Of a stretch of 43,139 nucleotides of DNA, positions 15,093 to 23,408 are shown one piece after another. The stretch is from an uncultured Oscillibacter sp. (GTDB lineage Bacteria; Bacillota; Clostridia; Oscillospirales; Oscillospiraceae). Where the stretch lies: positions 1 through 43,139 of the forward strand of contig CAAGJQ010000163.1 in NCBI GenBank assembly GCA_900770295.1, in the 5' to 3' direction. The notes below the pieces were generated by a model that did not search any database, was not told the DNA's origin, and saw only the letters and a list, made by a program, of their open reading frames with translations. The stretch's first letter is position 1; the number at the start of each line of letters is the position of its first letter. The position numbers and the translations under genes were made by a program.

Positions 15093-16298
15093 TTATGCCC
15101 GGCTGGTGGATTTCCCGGCGAGGCGGGCGGCGTACACCGCGCAGACGATGCCCACGGCGCCAATGGCGGAACACAGCCCCAGCATGGCGTTGACGCCGCC
15201 GAGGTCGATGGCGTAGCCGGAGATCAGGTTGCCGGCCATGCCGCCCAGACCATTGGAGGCCATCATCATGACGGCCTGTCCCCGGACCCGGTCCGCGACG
15301 GAGACGTTTTCATTGGCGTAGTAGACCGAGGCGGGGGTGAACAGGCCGTACCCCAGCATCTGGATGGGCTGCACCGCCAGGACCCAGCCCAGGGAGGGCG
15401 TCAGCAGAAAGAGCAGGGGCTTCAGGGCCATGAACGTGACGGAGAGCACCATCATGCCCCGGCTGCCCAGCCGCCGCCACAGGTGGGGGAAGAGCAGCGC
15501 CGCCGGCAGCTCGGAGGCACCCATCAAAAACAGGGCCAGACCCAGATGCGTCTCGTTTCCGCCCCGGTCCGTGACGATGCTGACCATGAAATTGACAATG
15601 GGCATCACTGCCGCCATGGAGAGAAAGACGCCGATCAGCATCCAGGTGAAGGAGCGGCTGCTCTTCAGAATGTACCAGACCGAGTGGGGGCGCTCCGCGC
15701 CGCCGGAGACTGCCGGGGCGGTCCGGGGCGCCGTGGGATAGACCGTGATGACCACGATCAGCAGCGCCAGCAGCGCCATGTGGGTCAGCAGCACGGTCTG
15801 CACGCCGAAAGCGGTGGACTGACGGCCCAGGACCACGCAGGCGACGGCGTAGGAGAAGGAGCCCAGGCCGCGGCCCAGGCTGTAATTCACATCCAGGCCC
15901 ACGTTGATGAACTGGACCGCCATGGAGTCCAGCAGCGGATAGATGTTCAGCTCCAGAACGCCCAGCGTCAGAAAGATGATCACCGTTCCGAAGAAGCCGG
16001 GGCGGGCGAGATAGAACAGGGCGTTTACCGCAAGTCCGGCCAGCAGGCATACCCGCAGGATGTTCTTCAGAGAGATCTGCGGGTGGCGGTCCGCCCAGCC
16101 GCCCAGCAGGGGCTGGGCGATGATGCCGGCCAGACAGCGGACGGCGGCAAGGGTGCCGGCATCGCCGCTGGAAAAGCCCCGGTCCAGCAGCAGGGCCGTC
16201 TGGTAGCCGGCAAACGCGGCGAAGGCGGCCCAGTAGAGCATCTGCACCAGGGTAAAAAGGACGTTGACTCTCCGGAGAGAGGGAAGTGAGGAATTCAT
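15093..16298 (-). CDS. MFS transporter (MFS_1-like)
   Basis: The 401-residue protein has about 12 hydrophobic segments and MFS landmarks: AGIIAQPLLGGWADRHPQIS (loop 2-3 motif), GRGLGSFSYAVACVV in the first half, and GYAIDLGGVNAML near the end. It resembles the LacY/NucG-like branch (MFS_1_like), many members of which carry sugars or nucleosides. Its ATG overlaps the TGA of the pyridoxal-kinase gene (ATGA at 16295-16298), so the two are translationally coupled. That pairing allows a role in vitamin B6 uptake, but this is only contextual. Confidence 0.88.
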   Translation of the reverse strand: MNSSLPSLRRVNVLFTLVQMLYWAAFAAFAGYQTALLLDRGFSSGDAGTLAAVRCLAGIIAQPLLGGWADRHPQISLKNILRVCLLAGLAVNALFYLARPGFFGTVIIFLTLGVLELNIYPLLDSMAVQFINVGLDVNYSLGRGLGSFSYAVACVVLGRQSTAFGVQTVLLTHMALLALLIVVITVYPTAPRTAPAVSGGAERPHSVWYILKSSRSFTWMLIGVFLSMAAVMPIVNFMVSIVTDRGGNETHLGLALFLMGASELPAALLFPHLWRRLGSRGMMVLSVTFMALKPLLFLLTPSLGWVLAVQPIQMLGYGLFTPASVYYANENVSVADRVRGQAVMMMASNGLGGMAGNLISGYAIDLGGVNAMLGLCSAIGAVGIVCAVYAARLAGKSTSRA

Positions 16299-17137
16299 GC
16301 ATGGCCTCCCGTCAGCAGGCCCAGCAGGGGCTCGAAGTCCACGCCCTCCCGCATGGGAAGCTGCGTCCGGGCGGTCCGCTCCGCGCAGGCCCGGACAAAG
16401 TCCACGGCCTCCCGGGCGGCGTCCGTCAGGGGTTTACCCCGGACCAGCGCGCCGGTGAGGACGCTGGCGAACACATCGCCTGTGCCGTGGAACTCCCGGG
16501 GCACCCGGCGGGTCTGGACTGCCTCCACATGGCCTGTCCGGGCGTCCAGACACATGGCCCCCGTCAGGTCAGGGGCCACAGAGGCCCCGGTCAGGACCAC
16601 AGAGCGGCGGCCGTCCAGGCTGAGCCGTTCCACGATCTCCCGGCAGCCGGACTCCCCGGCCGGAAGGTCCTGATAGGAGATACCCAGCAGCAGCGCGGCC
16701 TCCGTCAGATTGGGGGTGATGACGTCGGCCCGCTCCGCCAGACGGGCCGTCCCGGCGCACATGCCGGGGGTGTAGGTCTGGTAGACCTCTCCGTGATCGC
16801 CCATCACAGGATCAACAACAACGATGGTATCCGTCTTTCGGAAGTCCCGGATAAAGTCCTCCACAATGCCGATCTGTCGCTCGCTGCCGAGAAATCCGCT
16901 GTAAATGGCCTGAAATTCCAGGTGCAGAGATTTCCAGTGGGCGGCGACCTTCGGCATTTCATCGGTCATGTCCAGAAATGTAAAACCGTCAAAACCGCCG
17001 GTGTGGGTGGAGAGAAAGGCGGTGGGAAGGGGACAGCACTGCACGCCCATGGCGGACAGAATGGGGATGGCAACCGTCAGGGAGCACCGGCCGAAGCCGG
17101 ACATATCGTGAATGGCAGCAACGCGGGGAGTCAGCAT
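16295..17137 (-). CDS. pdxY: Pyridoxal/pyridoxamine kinase
   Basis: The 280-residue protein belongs to the ribokinase-fold pyridoxal kinase group, which phosphorylates B6 vitamers with ATP. Features: the opening PRVAAIHDMSGFGRCSLTVA, typical of the Clostridia form; FLSTHTGGF; VVVDPVMGDHGEVYQTYTPG; ITPNLTEAALLLG; and the catalytic HGTGDVFASVL, where GTGD holds the base Asp. The start at 17137 has CGAGG 9 nt upstream and gives the usual length; an ATG at 17155 is an alternative. A promoter at 17184-17212 drives it with the MFS gene. The symbol is by family and could equally be pdxK. Confidence 0.93.
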   Translation of the reverse strand: MLTPRVAAIHDMSGFGRCSLTVAIPILSAMGVQCCPLPTAFLSTHTGGFDGFTFLDMTDEMPKVAAHWKSLHLEFQAIYSGFLGSERQIGIVEDFIRDFRKTDTIVVVDPVMGDHGEVYQTYTPGMCAGTARLAERADVITPNLTEAALLLGISYQDLPAGESGCREIVERLSLDGRRSVVLTGASVAPDLTGAMCLDARTGHVEAVQTRRVPREFHGTGDVFASVLTGALVRGKPLTDAAREAVDFVRACAERTARTQLPMREGVDFEPLLGLLTGGHA

Positions 17138-17183
17138 GGCAAGACCTCGTTTCATAAAGCAAAAGATTTTGAAAAGCTCCGTC

Positions 17184-17212
17184 ATTGTATCGCAGATTCG
17201 GAGATTGTTCAA
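17184..17212 (-). promoter_or_regulatory. Promoter for the pyridoxal-kinase/MFS operon
   Basis: On the minus strand TTGAAC (17212-17207), a 17-nt spacer and TACAAT (17189-17184) form a sigma-A-type promoter about 47 bp before the kinase start. Confidence 0.75.
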
Positions 17213-17261
17213 GAGAAACAGAACATTCCGGCGTAATTCCGCAGACAGAGAGGCGGGAGCT

Positions 17262-17290
17262 TTGACAATAGGCATTGGGCGTGGTATAAT
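17262..17290 (+). promoter_or_regulatory. Consensus promoter for tRNA-Leu
   Basis: TTGACA (17262-17267), 17 nt, then TATAAT (17285-17290) is a perfect sigma-A consensus, as expected for a tRNA gene. It lies about 115 nt before the mature tRNA and points away from the pyridoxal-kinase promoter. No gene lies in the leader. Confidence 0.85.
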
Positions 17291-17413
17291 GAAACAAATT
17301 TTTTGAACTGCGGCCTCGGTTTATTGCTGTAAAGGCATGGCGGCAGATGCGCAGAAGATGCGGGTTTTGCGGGGATTTTCACCGCCGCGCATGCCGGCCT
17401 CACAATTGAATAT

Positions 17414-17498
17414 GCGCTTGTGGTGGAACTGGTATACACGATGGATTTAGGTTCCATTCCGGCAACGGGTAGGGGTTCGAGTCCCCTCAAGCGCACCA
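17414..17498 (+). tRNA. tRNA-Leu (anticodon UAG)
   Basis: The 85-nt sequence folds as a class II tRNA: acceptor GCGCTTG/CAAGCGC with discriminator A and encoded CCA (17496-17498), an anticodon arm with loop TTTAGGT giving anticodon TAG, a long variable arm (about CCGGCAACGG), and a T arm AGGGGTTCGAGTCCCCT. The long variable arm and anticodon identify leucine. Its 3' end is part of the inverted repeat that follows. Confidence 0.96.
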
Positions 17499-17541
17499 AA
17501 CAAAAAGCAGCTTGCTATGCAAGCTGCTTTTTGTTTGGTGC
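17493..17541 (+). terminator. Terminator whose stem includes the tRNA CCA end
   Basis: Bases 17493-17515 and 17519-17541 are perfect 23-bp reverse complements with loop TAT. The left arm begins inside the tRNA acceptor (GCACCA), and the right arm contains the T run. It should act as an intrinsic terminator, but pairing through the CCA end would compete with tRNA folding. Confidence 0.8.
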
Positions 17542-17568
17542 AAGTTTCGCCGACGGCGAAACTTCCGC
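17540..17568 (+). repeat. Hairpin of the same style as the uvrB and era inserts
   Basis: GCAAGTTTCGCC and GGCGAAACTT, with loop GAC, form a hairpin framed by CAAG and CTT, like CAAG-GTTTTGC..GCAAAAC-CTT at 141-159 and 10565-10581. Small GC hairpins follow at about 17571-17584 and 17587-17602. Confidence 0.5.
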
Positions 17569-17639
17569 TGCGGCGCTTACCGCAAATACCGGCTTCCCCG
17601 GTTTCCCATTTCCGCAAAGACCGGATACAGCGCGTTTCC

Positions 17640-17879
17640 GGCTTCGGATGCGGTATCGTCAGCCAGCCCATTGCCACAGCGGCGCGGTCCTTGGGCGTTG
17701 CCAGCCGCATGGTCGCCATTCACGAGGCGGCCTTTCTGGGGGAGAGAGCGGCGGAACGGAAGGCGCAGCTGCACTTCCCCGAACACTACGAGTCCGGCCT
17801 TGCGGTGCTGATCGGCAATGCGGCCAAGATGAAAGAGCCCCATGCGCCGGATTCCGGCAAGATTGATTATATCGACTGA
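17640..17879 (+). pseudogene. Truncated nitroreductase-family remnant
   Basis: The frame ending at 17879 encodes GFGCGIVSQPIATAARSLGV, HEAAFLGE, FPEHYESGLAVLIGNA and KEPHAPDSGKIDYID. These match the C-terminal half of flavin-dependent nitroreductases (the DCGIVSQ..AAxSLGLGS helix, then the GIPEGYE..AVLIGY strand and final YI). The N-terminal half, with the FMN-binding Arg/Ser residues, is absent; upstream in the same frame there is only hairpin and unrelated sequence. It is therefore a 5'-truncated relic just downstream of tRNA-Leu. The exact left limit is approximate. Confidence 0.6.
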
Positions 17880-18348
17880 TGGGGCCGCTCCGCACCTGCC
17901 TTCGCGCTGGGCGGCGGGGATATAAGCGAACCCTTCCGTGACAATTCCATGCAGTCAGAGCAAGTATCCTGCCTGCCGCTCCTGTTCGGACGGCGATTGG
18001 CAGGATACATTTTTATATATTCATAGATAGGCGGTGTGGGAAAATATTGAAGGGATAAGGCCGCAGGCAGCCCGGGGTGCGGCAGCCGCGAAAACGCGCC
18101 GGGGAATCTGCGCTGTGGGCGGAAAACGGCATTATCACCGGGATGACGGGATGCCCGCTCCCCGCCGTCAATGGCCGGGGGAATGTGAGCGACATCGTTA
18201 AAACAGCGTCAAAGATAACGGGCGGAGAATATGATTGTATATGTTTCAATCCTGAAAGTACATGGAAAAGACTCCGGCAAACTGATACAGTATAACCAAA
18301 ACATGGTAGAAATTGGGCGCCAATCTTATTTTGAGGAGGAATATTGCA
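17880..18348. other. 469-bp gap: terminator plus unassigned DNA
   Basis: The left side carries the terminator at 17964-18014. The rest is mixed. A 72-codon frame at 18077-18295 (SALWAENGIITGMTGCPLPA then VNGRGNVSDIVK) has plausible coding texture but no ribosome site and no family I recognise; it may be a gene fragment. The last 60 bp are AT-richer and presumably contain the promoter of the sugar operon, though no clear -35/-10 pair is visible. Confidence 0.4.
17964..18014 (+). terminator. Terminator after the nitroreductase remnant
   Basis: GTATCCTGCC (17964-17973) pairs exactly with GGCAGGATAC (17999-18008), enclosing an inner partly paired region, and is followed by ATTTTTATAT. Confidence 0.7.
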
Positions 18349-19359
18349 ATGACCAGCAGAGAACGTGTGCTGCGCACGCTGGAATTCCGTTCACCCGATC
18401 GGGTCCCGGTGGATCTCTGGGTCCTGCCCAAGGCACGCCTGGTACACGGAGAGGCGTTTGAGACCCTGTATCGTCAGCACGAGAAGGACATCGTGTCAAT
18501 TTCCGGACCGTTCGATCACGGTTTTACCCCGGAGTATTATCAGGTCGGCAAGTTCACGGACCCCTGGGGCAGTGTCTGGACCAACATGCAGGCAGGCATC
18601 ATCGGCGAGGTGAAGAAGCCGGTTTTTGCGGACTATGAGAAGATGGAGGGCTATGAAGCGCCGGTCGCCCAGTTCCTGACAGAATGGGAAGAGGCCCGGA
18701 ATGGCATCGCGGAGCAGATCGCCAGGGCGCGTGAGGCCGATAAATTTGTGATCGGCGGCTGGATCAGCCTGTTTGAGCGCATGCAGTACCTGCGGGGTAC
18801 AGAGGACCTTTACTGCGACATCGCACTGGAAGAGGAAGAAATGTTCCGGATGATCGAGCTCGTCATGCAGTATATGCGCGTGTATGTCAAAAAGTGGCTG
18901 GAGATGGACATTGACGCCATGGCCTTTGGCGATGACTGGGGCACACAGATCAGTCTGCTGATCTCGCCCGATACCTGGCGCAAGATCTTCAAGCCCCTGT
19001 ATAAGGAACTGATTGACATGATCAAGGCGGCTGGCAAAAAGGTGTTCTTCCACAGTGACGGCTACATTCTGGAGCTGTACCCCGAGTTTATCGAGCTGGG
19101 TGTCGATGCAATCAATTCGCAGCTCTGGTGCATGGGCGTGGAAAAAGTCGCGGAGCGTTTTGCCGGCAAGATCACGTTCTGGGGAGAAATCAGCCGTCAG
19201 CAGACCCTGCCGTTTGGCACGCCGGAGGATATCTATGCCGCTGCCGACACCATGAAGCGCCATTTGTTCCGCAACGGCGGCCTGATTGGACAGAGCGAGG
19301 TCGGCGGCGATGTTTCTCTGGAGAATGTGGAAGCGGTTCTGACGGCCTGGAACCGATAA
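18349..19359 (+). CDS. Uroporphyrinogen-decarboxylase-fold (URO-D) protein of the sugar operon
   Basis: The 336-residue protein has the URO-D fold shared by heme-pathway UroD and by corrinoid/CoM methyltransferases (MtaA, MtbA, CmuA). MTSRERVLRTLEFRSPDRVP is the typical opening of the methyltransferase-like branch. At the position where zinc-dependent methyltransferases have H-x-C it has HSDG (His235, Asp237), and the later Cys ligand is replaced around WGEISRQQTL. It is thus probably not a standard zinc thiol methyltransferase. AGGAGGAA precedes the ATG by 7-8 nt. The GH38-like gene follows after 58 nt. The substrate is unknown; a role on a methylated or carboxylated sugar derivative is speculation. 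Confidence 0.85.
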   Translation: MTSRERVLRTLEFRSPDRVPVDLWVLPKARLVHGEAFETLYRQHEKDIVSISGPFDHGFTPEYYQVGKFTDPWGSVWTNMQAGIIGEVKKPVFADYEKMEGYEAPVAQFLTEWEEARNGIAEQIARAREADKFVIGGWISLFERMQYLRGTEDLYCDIALEEEEMFRMIELVMQYMRVYVKKWLEMDIDAMAFGDDWGTQISLLISPDTWRKIFKPLYKELIDMIKAAGKKVFFHSDGYILELYPEFIELGVDAINSQLWCMGVEKVAERFAGKITFWGEISRQQTLPFGTPEDIYAAADTMKRHLFRNGGLIGQSEVGGDVSLENVEAVLTAWNR

Positions 19360-19417
19360 GGATCATAGACCGAGAACCCCGGGATTTGCTTGGATGGGAG
19401 GATCGAGAAGAACACAT

Positions 19418-21442
19418 ATGAGTCAGGTCAAAAAAGTATATGTGATCCATAAGACGCATCTGGATATTGGATTTACCGGATTTGCGCAGGATGTTTTGGA
19501 CCGTTATGTGGATGAGTTCATTCCGAAAGCAATTGACACGGCCTATACGTGTAACGCGGACGGAAAAAAGAATTTTATCTGGACGGTGGGCTCTTATCTG
19601 ATTGATTACTATCTCGGACATGCTGACGCGGCCGGAAAAGCCCGGCTTGAACAGGCGATCCGGGACGGCTACATCGTGTGGCACGCGCTGGCCTGCACCA
19701 CGGAAACCGAGGTCATGAGCAGCGAGCTCCTCAGATATGACCTGTCCATTGGCCGCCGCCTGGAAAAGAGATTCGGCAAAGAGCCGTGTATTGCGGCCAA
19801 GATGACCGATGTGCCCTGCCATACCGCGGCGATGCTGCCCGACCTGTGCGCTTACGGCGTGAAGTATCTGCATATTGGCATCAATGGCTCCAGCCGTCCG
19901 ATTGATGTGCCCGCGCTGTCCGTCTGGAAATACGGCCCGCATGAAATTGTACTCAATTATGCCGGTTATTACGGCAGGCCCTGCATCTTCGGCAATGTCG
20001 CGCTTGAGTTTGCCCATACATCGGACAATATGGGCCCGCCGACGCCCGAGGGCGTGTACACGGAAATGCGGCGTCTCCGGCAGGCGTACCCTGATGCCGA
20101 GATCGTTTCCGCCAGCCTGGATGACTTTGCGCGCGAGGTCCTGCGGCACAAAGAGCAGCTGCCGGTGTTTGAAATGGAGTGCGGCGATACGTGGATCCAT
20201 GGCGCGGCAAGTGACCCGTGGAAGGCGGGCATGCTGTGTGAACTGATCCGGCTGGAGAGAGAATGGCGCCTCAGGGAGCCGGATTTGAATGAAGACGCCG
20301 GTTATCAGAAGTTTATGGAGAATCTGATGCTGGTCAGTGAGCACACCTGCGGCATGGACTGCAAGAAATTCCTCTATGATTTCGAGAACTGGGACAAGGC
20401 TGACTTCGCAAGGGCGCGCGCGGAAGATGTGATCCCGGAAACGGCGATGCGGCCGGCCGGCACGCTGATCTACGAGTATATCCGGAATGTGGAGCTTCCG
20501 AACTATACGGGCGGCCAGCTGCTGGGCAGCTATCGCATGGTGGAACGCTCCTGGAAAGAGCAGCGAAATTATATCTATCAGGCAATCGATTACCTGCCTC
20601 CCGACCTGCGCCAGAAGGCCGAAACAGCGGCGTGCAGGCTGTCTCCCGTCCAGCCGGCGGCCTGCGGTGAGCCGTGCGGTGAGCGGGAGATGGAGATCGC
20701 CGGTTACCGCTTCGCAATTCAGCCGGATGGCAGCCTGCGTATGATGAGCAAAGACGGAAAGCAGATGACGCATACGGTTCTTGGCGCGCTCTGCTATGCG
20801 ACGTATTCCGCCAGGACGGTTGAGGAGTGCTATCTCTCGTATAACACAAATTTCGAAGAGACCCGGCATTGGGCGGAACCGGACTTTGCCAAACCGGGCC
20901 TTCAGACTTCGAAAACCGCCCGGGATGAGGAGTTCACCTTTGCCGTGCAGGCCGTGCGGAGACAGGAGAACCGGCTTGAGCTGGATTTGGCGGCTGATCA
21001 GACAGCTGCTGCCGCCTATGGCTGTCCCCGGCTGGTGCAGCTCCGCTACACGTTCGGGAAAGAACGGATCGACATGCATCTGGAGTGGTTTGACAAGGAC
21101 GCGAGCCGTTTGCCGGAGGCGCTGTTTTTCGGATTTTCCTTTGACCGGAACGACCATCTGCGCCTGTATAAGCTGGAGCGGCCCATTGATCCCTATCACG
21201 TTGTGTCGGGCGGCAACCGCAAGATGCACGCATGCCAGCGAATCGAGAGCGACAGTTATGCTCTGGAGGGACTGCACAGCCCCCTGGTCTCCATTGGCGG
21301 CCGTCATCTGTATGATGTGGACGATCAATACGGCGATGTGCGGGAGGGACTGCACTTTATCTTGCAGAATAACCGGTGGAATACGAACTTCCCGGTTTAT
21401 TATGAACAGAATGCGGCGTTTGACTTTACACTGAAAATTTGA
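19418..21442 (+). CDS. GH38-like alpha-mannosidase (DUF5054-type)
   Basis: The 674-residue protein opens with KKVYVIHKTHLDIGFT, the His-x-Asp metal motif of glycoside hydrolase family 38. MTDVPCHTAAMLPDL corresponds to the GH38 nucleophile segment (D-x-x-x-H-x-A), and EHTCGMDCKKF supplies the later metal His. The C-terminal 300 residues are beta-rich, as in the GH38 jelly-roll part. No signal peptide is present, so it acts in the cytoplasm on imported oligosaccharide. Length is shorter than classical GH38 (about 800-1000) and fits the DUF5054 group, whose exact specificity is not established. GAGAAG before ATG 19418 sets the start; an in-frame ATG at 19394 is possible. The sugar isomerase gene follows after 15 nt. 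Confidence 0.75.
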   Translation: MSQVKKVYVIHKTHLDIGFTGFAQDVLDRYVDEFIPKAIDTAYTCNADGKKNFIWTVGSYLIDYYLGHADAAGKARLEQAIRDGYIVWHALACTTETEVMSSELLRYDLSIGRRLEKRFGKEPCIAAKMTDVPCHTAAMLPDLCAYGVKYLHIGINGSSRPIDVPALSVWKYGPHEIVLNYAGYYGRPCIFGNVALEFAHTSDNMGPPTPEGVYTEMRRLRQAYPDAEIVSASLDDFAREVLRHKEQLPVFEMECGDTWIHGAASDPWKAGMLCELIRLEREWRLREPDLNEDAGYQKFMENLMLVSEHTCGMDCKKFLYDFENWDKADFARARAEDVIPETAMRPAGTLIYEYIRNVELPNYTGGQLLGSYRMVERSWKEQRNYIYQAIDYLPPDLRQKAETAACRLSPVQPAACGEPCGEREMEIAGYRFAIQPDGSLRMMSKDGKQMTHTVLGALCYATYSARTVEECYLSYNTNFEETRHWAEPDFAKPGLQTSKTARDEEFTFAVQAVRRQENRLELDLAADQTAAAAYGCPRLVQLRYTFGKERIDMHLEWFDKDASRLPEALFFGFSFDRNDHLRLYKLERPIDPYHVVSGGNRKMHACQRIESDSYALEGLHSPLVSIGGRHLYDVDDQYGDVREGLHFILQNNRWNTNFPVYYEQNAAFDFTLKI

Positions 21443-21457
21443 TGGGGGGGTTTTCCT

Positions 21458-22132
21458 GTGAAACGTTCGGAAATTGATGAACTGATCGACCAGACTCTGG
21501 AGTGGCTGAAGGAGCGCAAGGTACACCTGCCGCCCATGGCGGAATGGACGGCGGAAGAATGGGCCCAGAAGGGGCCGGAGTATGACGAGATCCGCGAAAA
21601 CATGCTGGGCTGGGATGTGACGGATTACGGACACAATGATTTCCATCGTCTTGGCCTGCTGCTGTTTACCATCCGCAACGGCAACCTGAAGAACAAGCGC
21701 TACGCGAAGCCCTATGCGGAAAAGATGCTGGTCAGCGAGGTGGACCAGATCTCGCCCAACCACTTCCACTGGTACAAAATGGAGGACATCATCAACCGGG
21801 GCGGCGGCACGCTGTGCATTCAGCTGTGGAATTCCACCGAGGAGGATGAGCTGGCGGATACCGAAGTTGTTGTCCGCGTGGACGGCTGCGAAACGCATCT
21901 TCCGGCGGGCGGCATTTTGCGCCTGCAGCCCGGCCAGAGCATCACCATCACTCCCAGACTGTACCACATGTTCTGGGCCGAGGGGGAAAAGGTGCTGGCG
22001 TGGGAAGTCTCCATGATGAATGACGATAACACCGATAACCGCTTCTACGAGGAGCAGCTGCGTTTTACCCATATCGAAGAAGACCAGCCGGCCCGGCACC
22101 TGCTGTGCAATGAGTATCCGGCGGCAAAGTGA
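21458..22132 (+). CDS. D-lyxose ketol-isomerase family (D-lyxose/D-mannose isomerase)
   Basis: The 224-residue cupin-type protein matches bacterial D-lyxose isomerase, which converts D-lyxose to D-xylulose and D-mannose to D-fructose. SPNHFHWYKMEDIINRGGG carries the metal-binding His-x-His..Glu set, and ITPRLYHMFWAEG carries the fourth ligand. The N-terminal DVTDYGHNDFHRLGLLLFTI is also characteristic. The start is GTG with a G-rich ribosome site (GGGGGG) 8 nt before it. It lies between the GH38-like gene and the kinase gene, so it probably turns the released mannose-type sugar into the kinase substrate. Confidence 0.88.
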   Translation: MKRSEIDELIDQTLEWLKERKVHLPPMAEWTAEEWAQKGPEYDEIRENMLGWDVTDYGHNDFHRLGLLLFTIRNGNLKNKRYAKPYAEKMLVSEVDQISPNHFHWYKMEDIINRGGGTLCIQLWNSTEEDELADTEVVVRVDGCETHLPAGGILRLQPGQSITITPRLYHMFWAEGEKVLAWEVSMMNDDNTDNRFYEEQLRFTHIEEDQPARHLLCNEYPAAK

Positions 22133-22141
22133 GGCAATTAC

Positions 22142-23095
22142 ATGCATATTACAGCGCTTGGAGAAATTTTAATTGACTATACACCGCTTCAAACCGACTG
22201 TTCTGACCGGCCTGTGTTCGAGCAGAACCCGGGCGGCGCGCCGGCCAACGTACTGGCCTGCGCGGCAAAGCTGGGACGGCAGACGGCCTTCCTCGGAAAG
22301 GTGGGCAGCGATTTGCAGGGGCGATTCCTGGTGAAATGCCTGGAGGATGCCGGGATCGACACCCGGGGCGTCATTGTGGACGCGAATTGTTTCACGACAC
22401 TGGCTTTCGTCACGCTTTCCGAAACCGGCGAACGCAGTTTTGCGTTTGCCAGAAAGCCGGGAGCGGACACCCAGCTCTGGAGCACGGAAGTGGACACGGC
22501 GCGCCTGCGGGAAACCGATATTTTCCACATCGGCTCTCTCTCCCTGACGGACGAACCGGCCCGGAGCGCGACCCACTATGCGATCCTCGCCGCCAGGAAC
22601 AGCGGGACGATCATTTCCTACGATCCCAATTACAGGCCGCTGCTCTGGCCGGATGAGGAGACGGCGGCCAGGCGCATGCGGTCGGTGCTTCCGGATGTGG
22701 ACATTGTAAAATGCTCGGATGAGGAAACGGCGCTGCTGACCGGGGAAGCGGACCCCGAGGCCGCCGTCCGGCAGTTGGTCGCCAATGGAATTCCCTGCGC
22801 GGTGGTCACGCTGGGGGCTGATGGCGCGCTGGCCGCAACACGGGAGGGCGTCCGGCATGTACCCGGCTTTGCCAGCCATGTGGTCGATACGACCGGCGCC
22901 GGCGATGCGTTCTGGGGAGGCGTGCTCACCTGCTTGTCGGAAAGCGGCCTGCGGCCTGAGGCGATCTCTCTCGATCAGCTGGAACAATTCGTCCGGTTCG
23001 GCAACGCGGTCGCCAGTCTCTGCGTGGAGAAGCGCGGTGCCATCCCCGCCATGCCGGAGCGGGAACAGGTGCTCGCGCGCCTGGCACAGGGATAA
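22142..23095 (+). CDS. PfkB-family carbohydrate kinase (fructokinase-like)
   Basis: The 317-residue ribokinase-fold protein has the fructokinase-type opening ITALGEILIDYTP, the sugar-binding NPGGAPANVLACAAKLG with GKVGSDLQG, and the catalytic DTTGAGDAFWGG with the base Asp. Fructokinases (fructose to fructose-6-phosphate) are the closest subgroup by pattern; 2-keto-3-deoxygluconate kinases are an alternative. It starts 9 nt after the isomerase stop and ends the sugar operon. With the isomerase it would form a mannose to fructose to fructose-6-phosphate route. Confidence 0.9.
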   Translation: MHITALGEILIDYTPLQTDCSDRPVFEQNPGGAPANVLACAAKLGRQTAFLGKVGSDLQGRFLVKCLEDAGIDTRGVIVDANCFTTLAFVTLSETGERSFAFARKPGADTQLWSTEVDTARLRETDIFHIGSLSLTDEPARSATHYAILAARNSGTIISYDPNYRPLLWPDEETAARRMRSVLPDVDIVKCSDEETALLTGEADPEAAVRQLVANGIPCAVVTLGADGALAATREGVRHVPGFASHVVDTTGAGDAFWGGVLTCLSESGLRPEAISLDQLEQFVRFGNAVASLCVEKRGAIPAMPEREQVLARLAQG

Positions 23096-23408
23096 GCTGC
23101 CGTCACTTCGCTTCCTCCTGTGAAAAGCTGGCACTCCGGGATGCCTTTTCCGGAGAGGAGCGGATAAAACGCCGTTTCAAGGAACTTTCAACTGGCACAA
23201 TTATATATTTATTCGGATGGAATAGATATGGCCTTCCCTGACGTTTTCTGGTATATTATACACATATTAGACAAATAAAAGAAAATAAATTGTGAAACAT
23301 CCCAAAAAAGAAGTGCGAGGGACATGGGGAGCAAATGCGTGGCATGGGAGCACAAAAACACATGGCGGGATCAAAAATGACCCGCCCTATGGAAAGAGGA
23401 GGATTTCT
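23096..23408. other. 313-bp gap before the transporter operon
   Basis: The interval is non-coding and AT-richer than its neighbours. It contains an extended -10-like TGGTATATT at 23249-23257 without a clear -35, followed by an A-rich untranslated leader to the strong AGAGGAGG site of the binding-protein gene. I see no riboswitch fold and no terminator with a clear T run after the kinase gene. Confidence 0.45.

Noticed and set aside
18077..18295. 72-codon open frame between the nitroreductase remnant and the sugar operon
   Set aside because: It has some coding texture but no ribosome site and no family I can name, so it is mentioned only in the gap description and not called a gene.
19190..22147. 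Long minus-strand open frame opposite the sugar operon
   Set aside because: Same kind of shadow; the plus strand has GH38-like, isomerase and kinase genes with motifs and ribosome sites.
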